From contig CP137684.1 of assembly GCA_037976565.1 (NCBI GenBank), forward strand, positions 16,203,658 through 16,267,657: DNA of 64,000 nt. Reading direction: 5' to 3'. The DNA comes from Mesocentrotus franciscanus. Taxonomy: Eukaryota; Echinodermata; Echinoidea; Camarodonta; Strongylocentrotidae. This document shows positions 11,436-23,300 of the stretch, piece by piece (within the stretch, counting starts at the first letter, position 1; every line of letters starts with the position of its first letter). The notes below the pieces were generated by a model. It worked only from the letters and a program-made list of their open reading frames with translations, was not told the DNA's origin and made no database searches. The translations under genes were made by a program, and so were the position numbers.

Positions 11436-11648
11436 ATCCCTGGAAGTGGACCTCAACGGAAGTGACGAAATGGGCCTCGTGGTTTATGCGCAAAACCAAT
11501 CCAACTGCTGCGCAGGACGTCACGACTACGTTTGAAAACAATCCAATCACAGGGGAGTCACTTGCCCACTTCTCGGAGACAGAACTCAATCGGTACTTTG
11601 GCGAGTTTAGCTCCCAGGCTCACGAATCTCTGAGGTTATGGCTTGAAG
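11436..11648 (+). CDS. ETS-family transcription factor, PNT (Pointed/SAM) domain exon
   Basis: The acceptor is CCCCCACTTAG and the donor GTGAGT; phase 1 in, phase 1 out, 71 residues (159-230 of the joined product). It begins DPWKWTSTEVTKWASWF, the PNT signature in which a W-x-x-x-x-V-x-x-W pattern opens helix 2, and ends near FGEFSSQAHESLRLWLEG. Known family facts: PNT domains are SAM-like helical bundles for protein-protein contact in ETS factors. The 'FG...Q.H..LR' ending resembles the ESE/ELF3 subgroup more than ETS1/GABPA. The domain is nearly coextensive with the exon, as is common in this family. Confidence 0.88.
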
Positions 11649-11735
11649 GTGAGTTTCGTCTTGTGCATAAGAGCAGAACGAGAGCCAGTTAATTTAACCG
11701 AAGCCTGTCCATATTTAAAAAAAAGGGAAACAGAG

Positions 11736-11861
11736 AAAGTGGCCACTGTAGACAGGTTCTACAACACATTTCTTTTTTTTTCGAGGGAGGCAATCTAAAT
11801 GGCCACTATAGACAGGAGGCTTTTAAAGAAAGGTGGCCACTAAGACAGGTTTGACTGTATT
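11736..11861. mobile_element. Degenerate MITE related to the 16988-17164 element
   Basis: Contains repeated 'ggccactgtagacaggtt' and ends AGGTTTGACTGTA, matching the terminal repeat of the better-preserved copy at 16988-17164. The left end is decayed. Confidence 0.5.
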
Positions 11862-11879
11862 TGGTGCAGTTAACGCCCT

Positions 11880-12015
11880 TCTGGGCCATGTTGCATGAAA
11901 CTTAATATCAATGATAAATGCTGAATTTCTATGAAAGATTTGCTCTCAGCCAATCAAATGCCACGATTTCAGTAGCTTATAACACTTATTGCAACTTGTT
12001 ATCGATAAGTAGGTC
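11880..12015. mobile_element. Degenerate copy of the 'GGGCCC-TTTCATAAA' foldback MITE
   Basis: Matches the elements at 24503-24692 and 51105-51256 through 'catgaaacttaatatcaat', the AGCCAATCAAATGCCA segment and 'cagtagcttataaca'. Terminal repeats are decayed. Confidence 0.55.
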
Positions 12016-13658
12016 CATGGTTTCACTTCACAAATGAAGTCTGTATTTTGTGCACTACCATACCTTCGGTTTCGCGAAGCTTGTCCATGTTTCATAAAAA
12101 CCTGTTATCACGAACAAGTTCAATAAATAGGGGGCCTATTCTGAAAACTGCGTTATACCTAATGTTAGTATAATGTCAATTGTCATAACAATTGAATCTC
12201 GGAATAGACAATTATCATTAGCGCTTGCGGAGATGTCTGTACGCGCACGCAGCGAGCTTGTTTTTTAAAGATTTTTTACGACAATTAACATACATTTACT
12301 AACACAAAAGATTACATAATTTTCAGCATACCACCGCAAAAGCTACTACACTCATAGCGTGTTTAGGGAGATAGTTGTGATACGCGCATGCGTACTCACT
12401 CAAACGTCACTTCTTGGAGAACCAAATAGTTTTCTCCTATATGCAATCTCTATGAAAGGTACGCTCCGCGAATTTGACCTCTGATCGAGCGCGATTTTCG
12501 GTCACGTACAGAATAATCTACCAATCTTTACTATGACTAAAATCATCGCATTTGGATTGCTGAGAGCAACTTTGCTTTAGAATTTTAGCATTTGTCATTG
12601 GTTATTAGTTTTATGCCGACTTCTCAAAGGTCCATGACCGAAATCATCCGTCTATGAACTTCCGGTGTGGTTGACCTTTGGGCCTCGTAGACCTTCCGTC
12701 TTTTGAACCACTGATTTGTACCGGACCGGTTCAGTTAAGATAAATGTGGTCAACTGTAACATTTCCATTAACATACAATATTTTGTTCACTTCCTTGGTC
12801 ATATTCACCCCATTAAAGTGAGCTTTCAGGGTGTTCTGCGCGAGAAGACGAATTCAGAGGACAATTAATCACAATTCTCCTTATGAACGCAATGCTAGCT
12901 AAAAGTTTGGACGTTTGTCCACATTTCAATTGCAAGGCTTAACAAAACATTAAACAGGGAAAGAAAGAAAATCATCTTCAGCAATCGTATGCAGTATGTT
13001 GACAAAAGTAAAAACGTTGCGCCACGAAACACACATATTCTTCAAAATCGATAACCTTGCCTTACTCTCCCACTATTGTGCCGAATATGGCAATTATGTT
13101 CAACAATTTTGGACAGAGGGAAACTGTAAAAGGACGAATCTAATAGGGGGAAAAGACACGGAAGGTGTGTAGAAATATTAGCCAAGTTTGACAAGTATAT
13201 CCGCGTCGAAAATACGCTGAAGTAGGATGTTGTAGCGTAAAAAATGAGACGCATCCGTCTTTTTCTGGCGATCACGAGGTTCGTTAAAAAAATTCAAAGT
13301 CATAATTTAAAATCTTTGCCAAGAAATCAAATATACAAAAATGTTTGTATAAAACCCTCTCAATCCCAATCAAATGTGGTTTATGACGAATTTACGGAAT
13401 AAATCGCAAGTCTATATAATTATTTCTGCTATTCCGAGTCTTCGTCAAATTGGTCGTAAGAAGGGGGGCTTTTTTGTTGTTGCAGTTTTAGAAATACTAT
13501 AGTTTCATGGTAATTTTGAGTATGTACTTTTTAAATTGATAAATAGATGATTGATACTACAAAATTGAAGAATAGCAACGAATATAGACATTCTAAAGCT
13601 TTTCGTCTTGCACTCATCAGAGTATTAATCGCAAGAATGAACAGAAAGCCGAAATCAG

Positions 13659-13660
<2 letters not shown>
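12016..13660. other. Intron, nothing recognised
   Basis: No exon-like, RNA-like or clear repeat structure seen in this part of the intron between the PNT exon and the next exon. Confidence 0.5.

Positions 13661-13661
<1 letters not shown>

Positions 13662-13694
<33 letters not shown>
13662..13694. repeat. (TA)n microsatellite in intron
   Basis: About 16 uninterrupted TA units. Confidence 0.9.
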
Positions 13695-13696
<2 letters not shown>

Positions 13697-13985
13697 CGGA
13701 AGCTGAAGAAACAAAGCGCGTTTTTTTTTTGTGTATTCACTGGATTAGAAAATTTAATAAATTAATTCAAATTACGTGTTGTTAGATAGGGCAAGCCATT
13801 ATGTTTATTCCTCTTAGCAGTAAGTAATGTATGCAATTCGCATTGTGACTATTTAGACACAATAACAGGTGAATTAAATATTTCGTATCGAGGCACTGCA
13901 CAAAGACTTATGCATTCATTTTGGTTACATTTATAAAATGGCCTATTACTAATTAATCTTGTTCATGATTTTCTCTTGCACGCAG

Positions 13986-14077
13986 GTATGTCACCGCGTG
14001 GTTATGACATCCAAAGACATCTACTAGATCTTGAGAAGTCCAAGCAAACATATCTCGAACAATTGCTTGACGTCATG
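13986..14077 (+). CDS. ETS-family transcription factor, exon after the PNT domain
   Basis: The acceptor is CTTGCACGCAG and the donor GTAAAT. The exon completes the split Gly codon and ends in phase 0. It codes for GMSPRGYDIQRHLLDLEKSK followed by a Leu/Gln-rich end, a probable amphipathic helix. There is no separate domain; it extends the region C-terminal to PNT. Confidence 0.8.
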
Positions 14078-14269
14078 GTAAATATTAAAATCATAATATT
14101 TTGAGCATACGGTATCCGATGGTATACACATATCTTTCTTGTTCATTGCATTTGTTTGCTACTTGAATTACATGACAATCTTAAATGGTATTAGAAGTAA
14201 AAATAAACAGAGAACACAAGAAAAAACATTACGTTTTGTAGTGCAGAGGTTACTGAAAATTTATGATAA

Positions 14270-14470
14270 CAATAATGTAAATGATAATACCGATTATGAT
14301 AATGATCATATATATAATAATAACAATAATAATAATAATGATAATAATAATAATAATAATAACAAAAATAATAATAATGATATCAATAATAATATCAACA
14401 ATATTAATATCAATAATAATAACAATAATAGTGTTAATATTACTATCAATACCGTAATTAATTGTGAATA
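14270..14470. repeat. (AAT)n microsatellite in intron
   Basis: Long AAT/AAC/GAT array. The Asn-rich frame of 117 codons across it is a repeat artefact. Confidence 0.85.
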
Positions 14471-14665
14471 TAAGTATAAACATGATTATTAAAAAAAAGA
14501 ATCATCATAATTATAATGACGATACTACTTTATAGCGGCGGTATCTGCCAGGACATTCGGCCATGGTGCTTTACATATTGCATAACATGTAAATAGGGTC
14601 CAAGCTTCACATTACTAGCAACATTACTGTCGCTTACATGCTTAATTTGAACCGTTTACAAATAG

Positions 14666-14875
14666 AACCACAACGACTCCAGCCCTGCACCAGAGGTCAA
14701 GAACCCGTCAGTGACCTTGACCCCTCCCCATTCCGACTATGATGTCCCGCTCACTAGCGACGACACTTTTAGGAACGTCATCGTCCAGCACATCAAGCCC
14801 GAGATCAGCCACTTTCCTTTCCCCGATCCATGCATGTCAGAGTATCAAAATCACTATCATATTACACCATTGAAG
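14666..14875 (+). CDS. ETS-family transcription factor, linker exon
   Basis: The acceptor is TTTACAAATAG and the donor GTAAGG; exactly 70 codons, phase 0 at both ends, residues 261-330 of the joined product. The sequence is Pro-, Ser- and Asp-rich (opening NHNDSSPAPEVKNPSVTLTP) with a histidine-rich end. No known domain is recognised. It fits the disordered linker between PNT and ETS domains in this family. Ser/Thr-Pro sites (SP, TPP) could be MAP-kinase targets, which is inference only. Confidence 0.82.
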
Positions 14876-14879
14876 GTAA

Positions 14880-15850
14880 GGAAATAGTACATGCTCTCTA
14901 CCTCTCATTCGAATCCCGAGGAGGGGGAAAGAAAATAAGTCCCCTTGAAAAGTAAATACTTGATGTTTTACCGACCAAAACTGGTTAAGAGCATTTCTAT
15001 CAAGTTGCCACGAGAATTTCATCCCCAAAGAAATAAGAACAGCTGTCAAAAAGTCTCCTTGTACGGTAAATACTAGATGTCTTACCTACCAAAACTAATT
15101 TAGATCATTTTCTATCAAGCTCCCGTATTTCATCCCGAAAGAAATAAGAACAGCTGTCAAATACAATGATTAAATTGTACAACTCAATTATGAATAAAAC
15201 TGTTATTGTGCAAGTCAGAAAAGAAAGGATTAGCTCGAATCTTTGGGGCAATGAACGCAACTAAATCCACCTGAGGTTACATGAATATAGCCTGAAGATG
15301 CAATGCATTTGTTATCACATATAAGTGTGGTTAAAAGGATGTCGTCTCTGAGTATTCATCTAGTGGCAAGGGTTAAAAGGAAAACATTTAGTTTATTCCC
15401 CTTTGTCATTACAAAGGAATATGAAATGAGGATTATATAGCCTATTTCGATACAAATGGGGTTTCAAGGACAAAATTTCAAAAGTAAACCATTTAATAAT
15501 TATAATAGTTATTTGTCAACGAATATTGCAGCCAGACTTCCCGATATATCATTTCATATTTCCTCCTATTAATACATGTTTACGGAAGCAAATATATCAG
15601 TGCTTCACCATGTACGATGCATTACCCTTTTTTTTTTAAACTGTAAGCTAATTCGTGAAATCGAGACGACGGAATACATTCAATTCTTTAATTTACTTTA
15701 ATGTAATAACGCTTGGGTTAAACATGAAACTCGTTTTAATGTCCAAAAGTCGTTCTCCATGCGGAACTAAGCATGATTTATTCTCCAGTGGTTTATTGTG
15801 CACCGCTTTCCCTTCATCTGTTCATACGTCTGTACCACTTGTTGCGCTTA
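14880..15850. other. Intron, nothing recognised
   Basis: AT-rich intron with two diverged copies of a short segment ('accaaaactggtt...gaaataagaacagctgtcaaa' near 14970-15047 and 15090-15160), a small tandem duplication of about 115 bp. Confidence 0.5.
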
Positions 15851-15853
15851 CAG

Positions 15854-16108
15854 TGTCCAGAGCCGCCCTATCACCAGAACCAGCCGGATATGAGCGGCAG
15901 CGGCGGGATATTCGGACCGGAAACCATAGGACCGGATGGCATGGGACCGGATACATTGGGCCCGTTCATTGACAAGGACTTCAAGTTGGATATCGAATCG
16001 GATGATGAACCGGGAAAACTGTTTACGGTGAAAGAAGAGATACATTTTGAACCGCCACCCATCAAGAGAAAGCGGGTAGACCAAGGAAACCACGCTTTCC
16101 CAAGCAAA
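15854..16108 (+). CDS. ETS-family transcription factor, acidic/basic linker exon
   Basis: The acceptor is TGCGCTTACAG and the donor GTAAGT; exactly 85 codons, phase 0 both ends (residues 331-415). Three things are visible. First, a Gly-Pro repeat: GP recurs about every five residues (GPETIGPDGMGPDTLGPF). Second, an acidic stretch with VKEE at 389-392, which fits the psi-K-x-E SUMO-acceptor consensus. Third, a basic patch IKRKR at 400-404, a candidate nuclear localisation signal. ETS factors commonly carry SUMO sites and signals near the DNA-binding domain; that these work here is inference. The next exon in the same frame should start the ETS domain, but the phase does not match simply. Confidence 0.85.
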
Positions 16109-16119
16109 GTAAGTTGAAA

Positions 16120-16398
16120 TAATACTACTACTAATATTAATAATGATAATATTACATTCATTATAAAGCACCTTTTCATTTGATACAAAGCGCATAAAGA
16201 AGGAAAACTTACAAACAAACAAAGAGAGAGAGAGAGAGAGAACATTATCTCACGAAGCTTGTATTAATTACAAACAATTAAAGAGGAATATTAAAACAAA
16301 TTAGAAAAGGTGTGTTTTCGGACACCTTTTGAAAGCTTGAATTGCAATTCTTTAGTATACAGGGGGTAAAAGTGCCACTACCACTTACAAACAGACAA

Positions 16399-16429
<31 letters not shown>

Positions 16430-16500
16430 TATCATACGAAGCTTAGATTAATTACAGAGAGGAATAGTACAACAAATTAGAAAAGATATGTGTTCATCAT
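16120..16500. repeat. LINE/SINE-type repeat, two tandem partial copies, minus-oriented tail
   Basis: A segment with '(TAA)n...agcaccttttcatttgatacaaagcgc...acaaacaaagagag..gaacattatc' at 16125-16340 is partly repeated at 16383-16500 and again at 34850-35030. The TAA run and GCGC-containing end, read on the minus strand, resemble the 3' tails of CR1/L2-like elements. (GA)n runs at about 16221-16241 and 16398-16425. Confidence 0.6.
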
Positions 16501-16589
16501 AAACCCAAAAGGTCAATGAACATTACATTAAAAAAACCCAATCCAAAACAAATTAATAAAGAATGCTCGTGGTGTCGACTAATTAGCAG

Positions 16590-16750
16590 GCACAAACCTT
16601 CGTTTGTCTCTGCGTACCGGTGACTGCACTGTGTGGCTATGCTGACGGCATAGGCTCTGTACTTTACCTGTACTCGACACACAGAGACTGACAGAGCTAG
16701 GCTCAGCTCATGGCGTTCGGAATTGTGGGGAACTCGAAATTGTCAAATTA
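16590..16750. repeat. Dispersed repeat shared with 19930-20330
   Basis: A segment around 'ataggctctgtactttacctg' and GACTGACAGAGCTAGGCTC recurs at about 20115-20215 and 20235-20310. Non-coding. Confidence 0.6.
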
Positions 16751-16987
16751 GAGTCTATATGCCTGTGTATGATTGACTTTTGTGGTCCTACAGTAACATC
16801 ATATGAACATCAATAGTATCGTTCAGTATTGCATCAGCTAGTTTTGATACTCTCACTTTGTGGTGGTCATGAAGTTCAGATTACAGATAGTTTCCTTTGA
16901 TGGTCGTTATACATTACTAAGTTGAAGGTGTAATACCGTTCGCTAAATCCACATTTTGAGTTAAGTCATAACGAAGGCGTAAGCACA

Positions 16988-17164
16988 TACAGTCAAACCT
17001 GCTTTAGTGACCACCTGTCTACAAAGACCAAATTTGTTGGTTTCCTTGAAAATTGTTTCTCATTGAAATATGTACTATAGTCACCTGTTTACAAAGACCA
17101 CCTGCTTATAAAGACCACTTTTCTTGTCTTCCTTGGGTGGTCTTTATAGACAGGTTTCACTGTA
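16988..17164. mobile_element. 177-bp MITE, TACAGT(C/G)AAACCTG termini
   Basis: TACAGTCAAACCTG at the left end pairs with CAGGTTTCACTGTA at the right. Internal repeats of 'acaaagaccacctg' occur. TA ends suit a Tc1/mariner-type target duplication, which is inference. Confidence 0.7.
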
Positions 17165-17596
17165 ATTGTGTAGTACTGTGTTTTTCGATTCGAATCGAAG
17201 GTGTTTCTATATACATTACACACCTCTATATCATACTAAAGCACCCATAGCCCAGAATGTTCTTGTTAATGCAAGGCTGGCGATAGATTCAGCATATTCA
17301 GCACTAATGGTATTTAAAGTTGTAATAGAAACAATCGACAACTGTACAGCATTTAAATTAAAGGACAAAAACAAAAGTGAGAACAATTTCTCAAGGTTCA
17401 GCAAACATTATTATGATCATGGCTTCACGCTATATAGAGATGTATTATGAATAATAAACGGAGCTTCAAAATACAAGGTCCTTTCATTGTGATGATTAAT
17501 GGGAGACCAATGTCAATCGGCGGTTTTAGCTTACCGCCCTCGCTCGTTACATGGTTACCCGCAGGACAGACAGACTATGTAGCTATACATCACTTT

Positions 17597-17984
17597 TTAA
17601 AGAGAGGGTTGAGTTCTGGGGAGAGGTGAAAATAATTTGTGAGCGTTATCATTGTTATTATGCAATTGTGGAAGAATATCAGATAAAAAATGTTCCCTGA
17701 AAAGCATGGCTCTTCAAATGCCTTCATATTCTAAATATGACATGTAACAGCTTTAAAAAATCAGGCCTCATTTTCATGCCACATGTTTGTGTAGTCCCAT
17801 ATACATCTTTCTGTGTACAGTGCTTGGAACTTTTACGAAGACTGGGCCAAATTTCTTATTATTTTGATGATTCCAGAACCTTGTAGTACACATCAATACT
17901 TAAATGCTACATCTTTATCTGATCGATTCCACACCGTTTCTTTCACATTGCAATTGCATGACCAGAACTCAACTTTATCTTTAA
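17597..17984. mobile_element. 388-bp TTAA-type MITE, family F copy 1
   Basis: The left end TTAAAGAGAGGGTTGAGTTCTGG and right end CCAGAACTCAACTTTATCTTTAA are inverted repeats with TTAA at both outer ends (given as landmarks of a 23-base arm: key words TTAAAG and GAGTTCTGG). The same ~390-bp sequence occurs at 50576-50966 and, inverted, at 62717-63108. No coding potential. Confidence 0.8.
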
Positions 17985-18179
17985 GCCATTTGAAAATTGG
18001 ATTGATGAGCTATGTCCTTTAAAAAAAAACCCTGTGCGTAGCGTATTTTGCCATTCAGGGTCCTCTATGAGTGGGCTTAATAAAATGGCAGCTCGCCAAA
18101 GGAAGCAATTTTTCAGTTTATTTCATGTTCAATCTTGAAACAAGGTTGCCTCTCCAGTTATCAAACTTTTGTTTGTATT

Positions 18180-18700
18180 TAAGTTTTTATTGAAAGCCAA
18201 AAGCAGAAACATCAAACACAAGGATATCAAATATATATGTACATATGCATGTACAATGGTTAAAGTCCAGTTACATGTTACATCATGAATAGGGTCTCTC
18301 CACATGTCTATCTACATTAAAAAACGGTTATTCTGAGGATAAACAATTATTAGGTTACCAATTGAAAAGCCCATTTTTTTAAAATGTAAGTGCAATTTAT
18401 CATTCTTTTGCGCAATTTTATACCCAATATTCTTTTTTAAAACATTTAATAAAGACATCAAGGTTTGGAAGTTTAGATAAATTTCGAAGAACTTTAAACT
18501 CTCCAAACTATGCTTTTTATTGAGTTCCTTTTTTCACATGTGATTTCGAAATTATTTAGTGCAAATGCAATACAAACTTATGCTGTGTAGATGTCTTTAT
18601 TGTTCATGAATATCAATTTTGTTAATATGCTATGTTTTGTCAATGTATTGTTTTTTCATGTGAAATAAAACAATCTAAACTGAAAACTGAAACTGAAGAT
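18180..18700. repeat. Probable 3' tails of non-LTR elements, converging
   Basis: AATAAA lies on the plus strand near 18663, followed by a decayed (AACTG)n tail ('ctaaactgaaaactgaaactgaa'). On the minus strand a CAATAAAAA signal lies near 18185-18197. Short AT-rich tails of this kind end many LINEs; no reverse-transcriptase frame remains here. Confidence 0.35.
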
Positions 18701-19043
18701 TTTTGGAATTGCATCGAATATCATCAAATTTTAGAATTTAAAGCAGAAGAATAAAAAATGGATACATGTGTCATGGCCACTGCGTGTGTTCCAAAATATC
18801 AAACTGCTATTCTAGGAGAATAATAAAGCAGAGATGTAGCAGTAATCTATAGAAGAAATAAAAGTCATAATTTCAAATTTCTCCAATGAAATCGAATCTT
18901 TTGAATTACTAACTAATCCTTGAAGTCGTATAGTTGCAAGTCTGGTAGAGTTGCAACTTGCAAGGTCTATATATTTGCCACAATAACTAGAAAATAGCTT
19001 TGAGTAGGCCCACCTATATACATGACATTATGAATTCATGATA

Positions 19044-19239
19044 TTAAAGCCCCACTGCACTACTAATAGCTACTTGCGCCCTCTATATAGCAAACAATGC
19101 CTAAGCGGTGACCGTTAGTCCCTCATGGTTTCCCTTTTCTTATGTTAATTGAGAGCTGATTTGATGAGATAACCACCTGTGAGTGACCATGCAGGGAGGT
19201 ATAATCCCTCCTGGCCAAAATAGTGCAGATAGGCATTAA
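19044..19239. mobile_element. 196-bp TTAA-type element, family H copy 1
   Basis: Begins TTAAAGCCCCACTGCACTAC and ends AGGCATTAA. A close direct copy lies at 34630-34821. TTAA occurs at both ends. Confidence 0.7.
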
Positions 19240-20513
19240 TGGTCTCAAGTTTTGGGGTCTGCCACAGGTCACTCAAATGGCGTTTGCTTTTTTGTTTTGA
19301 CAAAATAACCGTTAGTGTTCTGACAATCCAGATTACCCGAGGTATTACTCTCATAGCAACATAATTAGAAACAAGATACAAAATTTCACATAATATGTAT
19401 GCTTTTATGTAGGCTTTAGACGCATATATTTCCAGTACTAGGTACAGTAATACGAGAACACAAATCCCCGAATGTCATGCCCCGCAATAATAAAGCAGCA
19501 GTAGAAAAGAAAAGATTGCGGTTTGTCCATTCTCATTCCAACCACAGGAACAGCATTTATCATCCAAACTAATAATTCATGAAGAAATCATTGAAAAGTA
19601 TAGCCAAGAGAGTTCAGCGCGCGTACAAAGTAACAACCCCTGCGGTTTTACTGAGAGAACATGAAATGAACTCCCTCATGCAAAAAATTTGGTATTGTAA
19701 AAAAGTGAAATTAAAGTTGTTGAAAGGATATGGGTTATGACTTAGCTTACCAATGTGAGGAAACCGCAAATTGAAGTGCACATTGTAAGTCAAACTGGAT
19801 GACATCTGAATGAAAAGGCTGAAATTGTAAAAACCAAAATGATATTTCTATTATTGTGATCTGGTAATTGTTATATTGCATTGAAGGAAGGATATATTAT
19901 TAGGATAATAACACCTTGGTTCAGGAAAGTGAGCAGTGTAGTTTGCAGGCCCCAGTTCTTGTCAGTCGTAACGCATAACAGGGGTCTGAGCTTGAAGACT
20001 ATATAGAGACTGCACTCAATAGACCCTGCATGTACTGTTACTTCTTCGTTTTCAGGCACAAACCCTTGTCCGTCGTTGTGCGTAACAGCGTTATGCACTA
20101 TGAGACTACAATATAATAGGCTCTGTACTTTAGCCGCTCTTGACACAGCCAGAAACTGTTAGATCTAGGCTCTGCTCAAGGCTTTAGGAATTGCAATGAA
20201 GTGTCAAATTAGAGTCTTTGATTGCAGACTAGCTCTTGATAGCCAGAGACTGACAGAGTTAGGCTCTACTCAAGACTCCATGGAAAATGTGTTTAAATTA
20301 GAGTCTGTACCTGCACACTATGGGTAGTGTACACACTCCTGTTATAGAGTCTACAATAGCCTATAGACTGTCATGTTATGAACAGGGCATAATGTATTAA
20401 AGGGTAGTCTACACACTCTAAACTATTTTACTAATAAGTTTATGAAGAGAACGTACGGATTCAAGGGTAGCCTACACACTTAAGACTCTTTTACAAGATT
20501 ATGAAGATAATAC
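19240..20513. repeat. Intron with diverged internal repeats
   Basis: Three or more diverged copies of a unit containing 'gactgacagag(t/c)taggctc' and 'caaattagagtct' between 19930 and 20330, and of 'gggtagtctacacact' between 20330 and 21720 (about 20402, 20465, 21268 and 21684). No exon seen. Confidence 0.5.
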
Positions 20514-21102
20514 TTAAAGGGCAATCAAGCCCTTCTAATAAGTTCATTTGAACGAAAGCATAAAAATCAGAGAAACAGAATGGCGAAAGTTTGAAATAAA
20601 TTGGACCAATATTAAGAAAGTTATGAGTGTTTGATATATGAGATCACTACAGCTGTGCGAATCTCATATCGGCAATTTTGTCAGTGGATTGTGACGTAGT
20701 GACGGATTACTCTCCGGTTTGTCGCGTACAAAAATATCACTTATTTCTGTTTTTCTTCCAAGTGCCTTCAGCCTCGGGGCACTACTCAAAATATATCATG
20801 AAGAGTACATTATTACAGGTCCTCTAAAAAGAACTGACAATCCCGAGTCATACATTTATGAAAAGTTGAAATTTTAGTCCTTTTGTGTATTGGAGCAAAT
20901 GGGAAAGTTGTACGCCACTACATCACATATACATTATCAATTCAGCCAATTTGAAGAGCCCACACCTATAGTAATTGCAACTTTCAAAATTTGTAACTTT
21001 CTCATTTTTTGTCCGATTTCATTCAAACTTTCATCAGTATGCTTCTCTGATTTTTCTGCTCTATTCTAGACAAGTTTGCTATCAAGGTTGGATTTCCCTT
21101 GA
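20514..21102. mobile_element. 589-bp TTAA-type foldback element, family D copy 1
   Basis: Starts TTAAAGGGCAATCAAGCC and ends GGATTTCCCTTGAAGG (the right TTAA is decayed to TTGA). The arms are inverted-repeat-like, with 'gaaagtttgaaataaattgg' mirrored by 'ccgatttcattcaaactttc'. The same element occurs inverted at 54448-55666, where a second transposon has split it. Confidence 0.75.
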
Positions 21103-21292
21103 AGGGTGATTTTATATAGCGCTTTTACTTAAACAGTTTCAAAGCACTTCACATAGTTCAAATAAATTAACATACAAGTAGCATAAGTTAATGATAATCA
21201 CGAACTAGGAGAGTTTTGAGAGCCTTCTTAAAAAACATCTTAAAAACGTATAATGATGGAGACAGACAGGGTAGTCTAAACACTCGATACTC

Positions 21293-21327
21293 TTTTGATT
21301 TGATTTGATTTGATTTGATTTGATTTC
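21293..21327. repeat. (TTGAT)n microsatellite
   Basis: About six to seven perfect 5-bp units in the intron. Confidence 0.9.
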
Positions 21328-22189
21328 TGCATTTTTCCAACTATAATAACTAAATAATAAAGAACATATAAACGTAAGGTATAATACAAAATATACACAC
21401 AATTATAACTTCATTTCAAAATGTTATTTACGTATATACATATAATTACGAAACTTAATATTTCTATAACATATTATTATAAATTTAAAGTAATACCCGA
21501 ACTATCTGTAGAAAAAGTGCAGGAGACGGCGATCATAAGCGATGCTTGACTAGGATGGCGGCCTCTAAAGAAAAATCTTAAGGTGAAATTTAAAATGATA
21601 ATGTGTTTATACGATCTTTGTGTATGAGTTTGTGAGTGTACTGTGTGTGTGTGTAAGATCACGAAGAGATTATATGGATTAAAGGGTAGTCTAAACATTC
21701 AAGACACTCGTTTTACAATTATGAAGAGAATATAAAACTGTTACACCTTGTGGGTCTTCTATTATTGCGGTAAAGCGATCTAGGGTTGCTATTCTCGTTG
21801 ACTGCGAGTCGATGATCTATAGATTTAGTTACGCTATATGACAATGACTATGAAAATAATAACAACAGGTATTCGATCGTACCAGGGTATCAATAAAATG
21901 ATTTGTCTATTCCCGCCGTGTTTATGCTGTATTATTCGTGGGAAAATGTCACATTTGAAATTCACAGCCAATTTTAATGATGAGGATTGGAGGAGGTTTA
22001 AGGGTAATTCCCCCTGGTACGCGTTGTAGCAGAACAAAACATTATTGAGTGGCATTGTATTTTAACAAAGATTGGTTTGCGATGAGTGAACTTTGTGTCA
22101 CCTGTATAGATGAGCGCTGTTGCCTCAAGTGTCTTTGTGCACCAGAGAATACAATGAATTACAATAGGCCTACGAGTAGGAACATGAAT

Positions 22190-22543
22190 ATTATAATAAT
22201 AATATTCCGCTTTTTATATAGCGCTCAAGACATCGACGATGTCTCTAAGCGCGCTTTACAGATATATTATTACCCCGGTCATCGGATTGAGGCTTGCCCG
22301 CACACAATGTAAGCACATTCTCCACTCCCCGAGGAGCATTCCAGCCAGGCGTCATTTTACAGACGCTCACAATGCTGAGCAAACTACATTAACTTTCGCA
22401 TCCTACCAGGTACCCATTTAACGCCTGGGTGGAGAGTGGCAAATGTAGATTAACGTTTGCCAAAGGACGTTATAGTGCCGGGCTGGGATTTAAACCGCGT
22501 GTGATATGCAGTCGGGTGACTTATCCACTAGACAACAACACCT
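22190..22543 (-). mobile_element. tRNA-derived SINE, copy 1
   Basis: Read on the minus strand, the head has an A-box relative near 22526-22537 and a B box (rc of GGGATTTAAACC, 22485-22496). The body includes a conserved 'ggtacccattta.cgcctgggtggagagtgg' segment (plus-strand landmark). The far end is a LINE-like tail with GCGC and TAA repeats (22190-22260). Copies at 50218-50512 and 53220-53452 have the same layout and orientation. Confidence 0.7.
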
Positions 22544-22892
22544 GTACATAACCAATTAGAGGGGGCTCTACATTTTCCCTAAATATTCCCAATCATCAAG
22601 CTCATCTCGGCAGCTTAATCAAACACAACGCATTCCTTTCGATTCGAAAAGCTTTACAAATGAGGGTCGTTCTGGTCACATGCTTACCATCAATTGTTAT
22701 TAAGGTATGATAGTTTGCGAGGGACTTTTTTTTTACATTTCCCCTAAACATTCCCAGGGCCAACTAGCAAACATGCACTAGTCATGTCCTAAAAGTTTTC
22801 AATTTGTTTGAACCAGGTTTGAAGCCATGCAACACAAAGCCTGGTTGACATGGACGAAATTCCTAACATCATTGGTGCATTGATTTCTAGTT

Positions 22893-23285
22893 CTTTTTAT
22901 TTATATTATTATTATTTTTTTACTTTTTCATTTATATTTTAATTATTAATTTATCAATTTATTTATGTATTCATCTATTTATTCATTTCATTGATTATTT
23001 ACTAAAAATATTTACTTATTTTTTATTTATTCATTTTTTATTATTTTTATATTTTTGAATATTTTACTTATTTAATTTAGTAAGTATTATTTATTTATTC
23101 ATTTATTAACTTGATTATTCATTTAACTATATTTATTTATTTAATTGATTATTAGTTAATGTTTTCATTTTTAAAAAATCTGTTTATTCATTTATTTAGT
23201 GTTTATTTCATCGATAATTTATCAGTGTATTTATTAATTTTAATTTTTTTTTAAAATTCATTTCATTTATTTATTTCCTTATTTA
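22893..23285. repeat. (ATTT)n-like low-complexity tract before the last exon
   Basis: Almost pure A/T with ATTT, ATTC and TTAT words, running to the polypyrimidine tract of the final ETS exon. Confidence 0.8.
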
Positions 23286-23300
23286 CTTTTACTTCCAGAG

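Noticed and set aside
15848..16245. Two 124-codon minus-strand frames
   Set aside because: Antisense to the linker exon, which has correct splice sites on the plus strand.
19752..19790. 39-base candidate exon with CTTAG acceptor and GTAAGT donor
   Set aside because: It is in phase 0, so it does not solve the phase mismatch, and it shows no domain similarity; kept only as a weak possibility.
22627..22712. Missing exon of the ETS gene after the CTCGGCAG at 22619
   Set aside because: Open for 27 codons but reaches a stop before the GTATGA donor, and the only earlier donor-like GT would create TAG at the junction.
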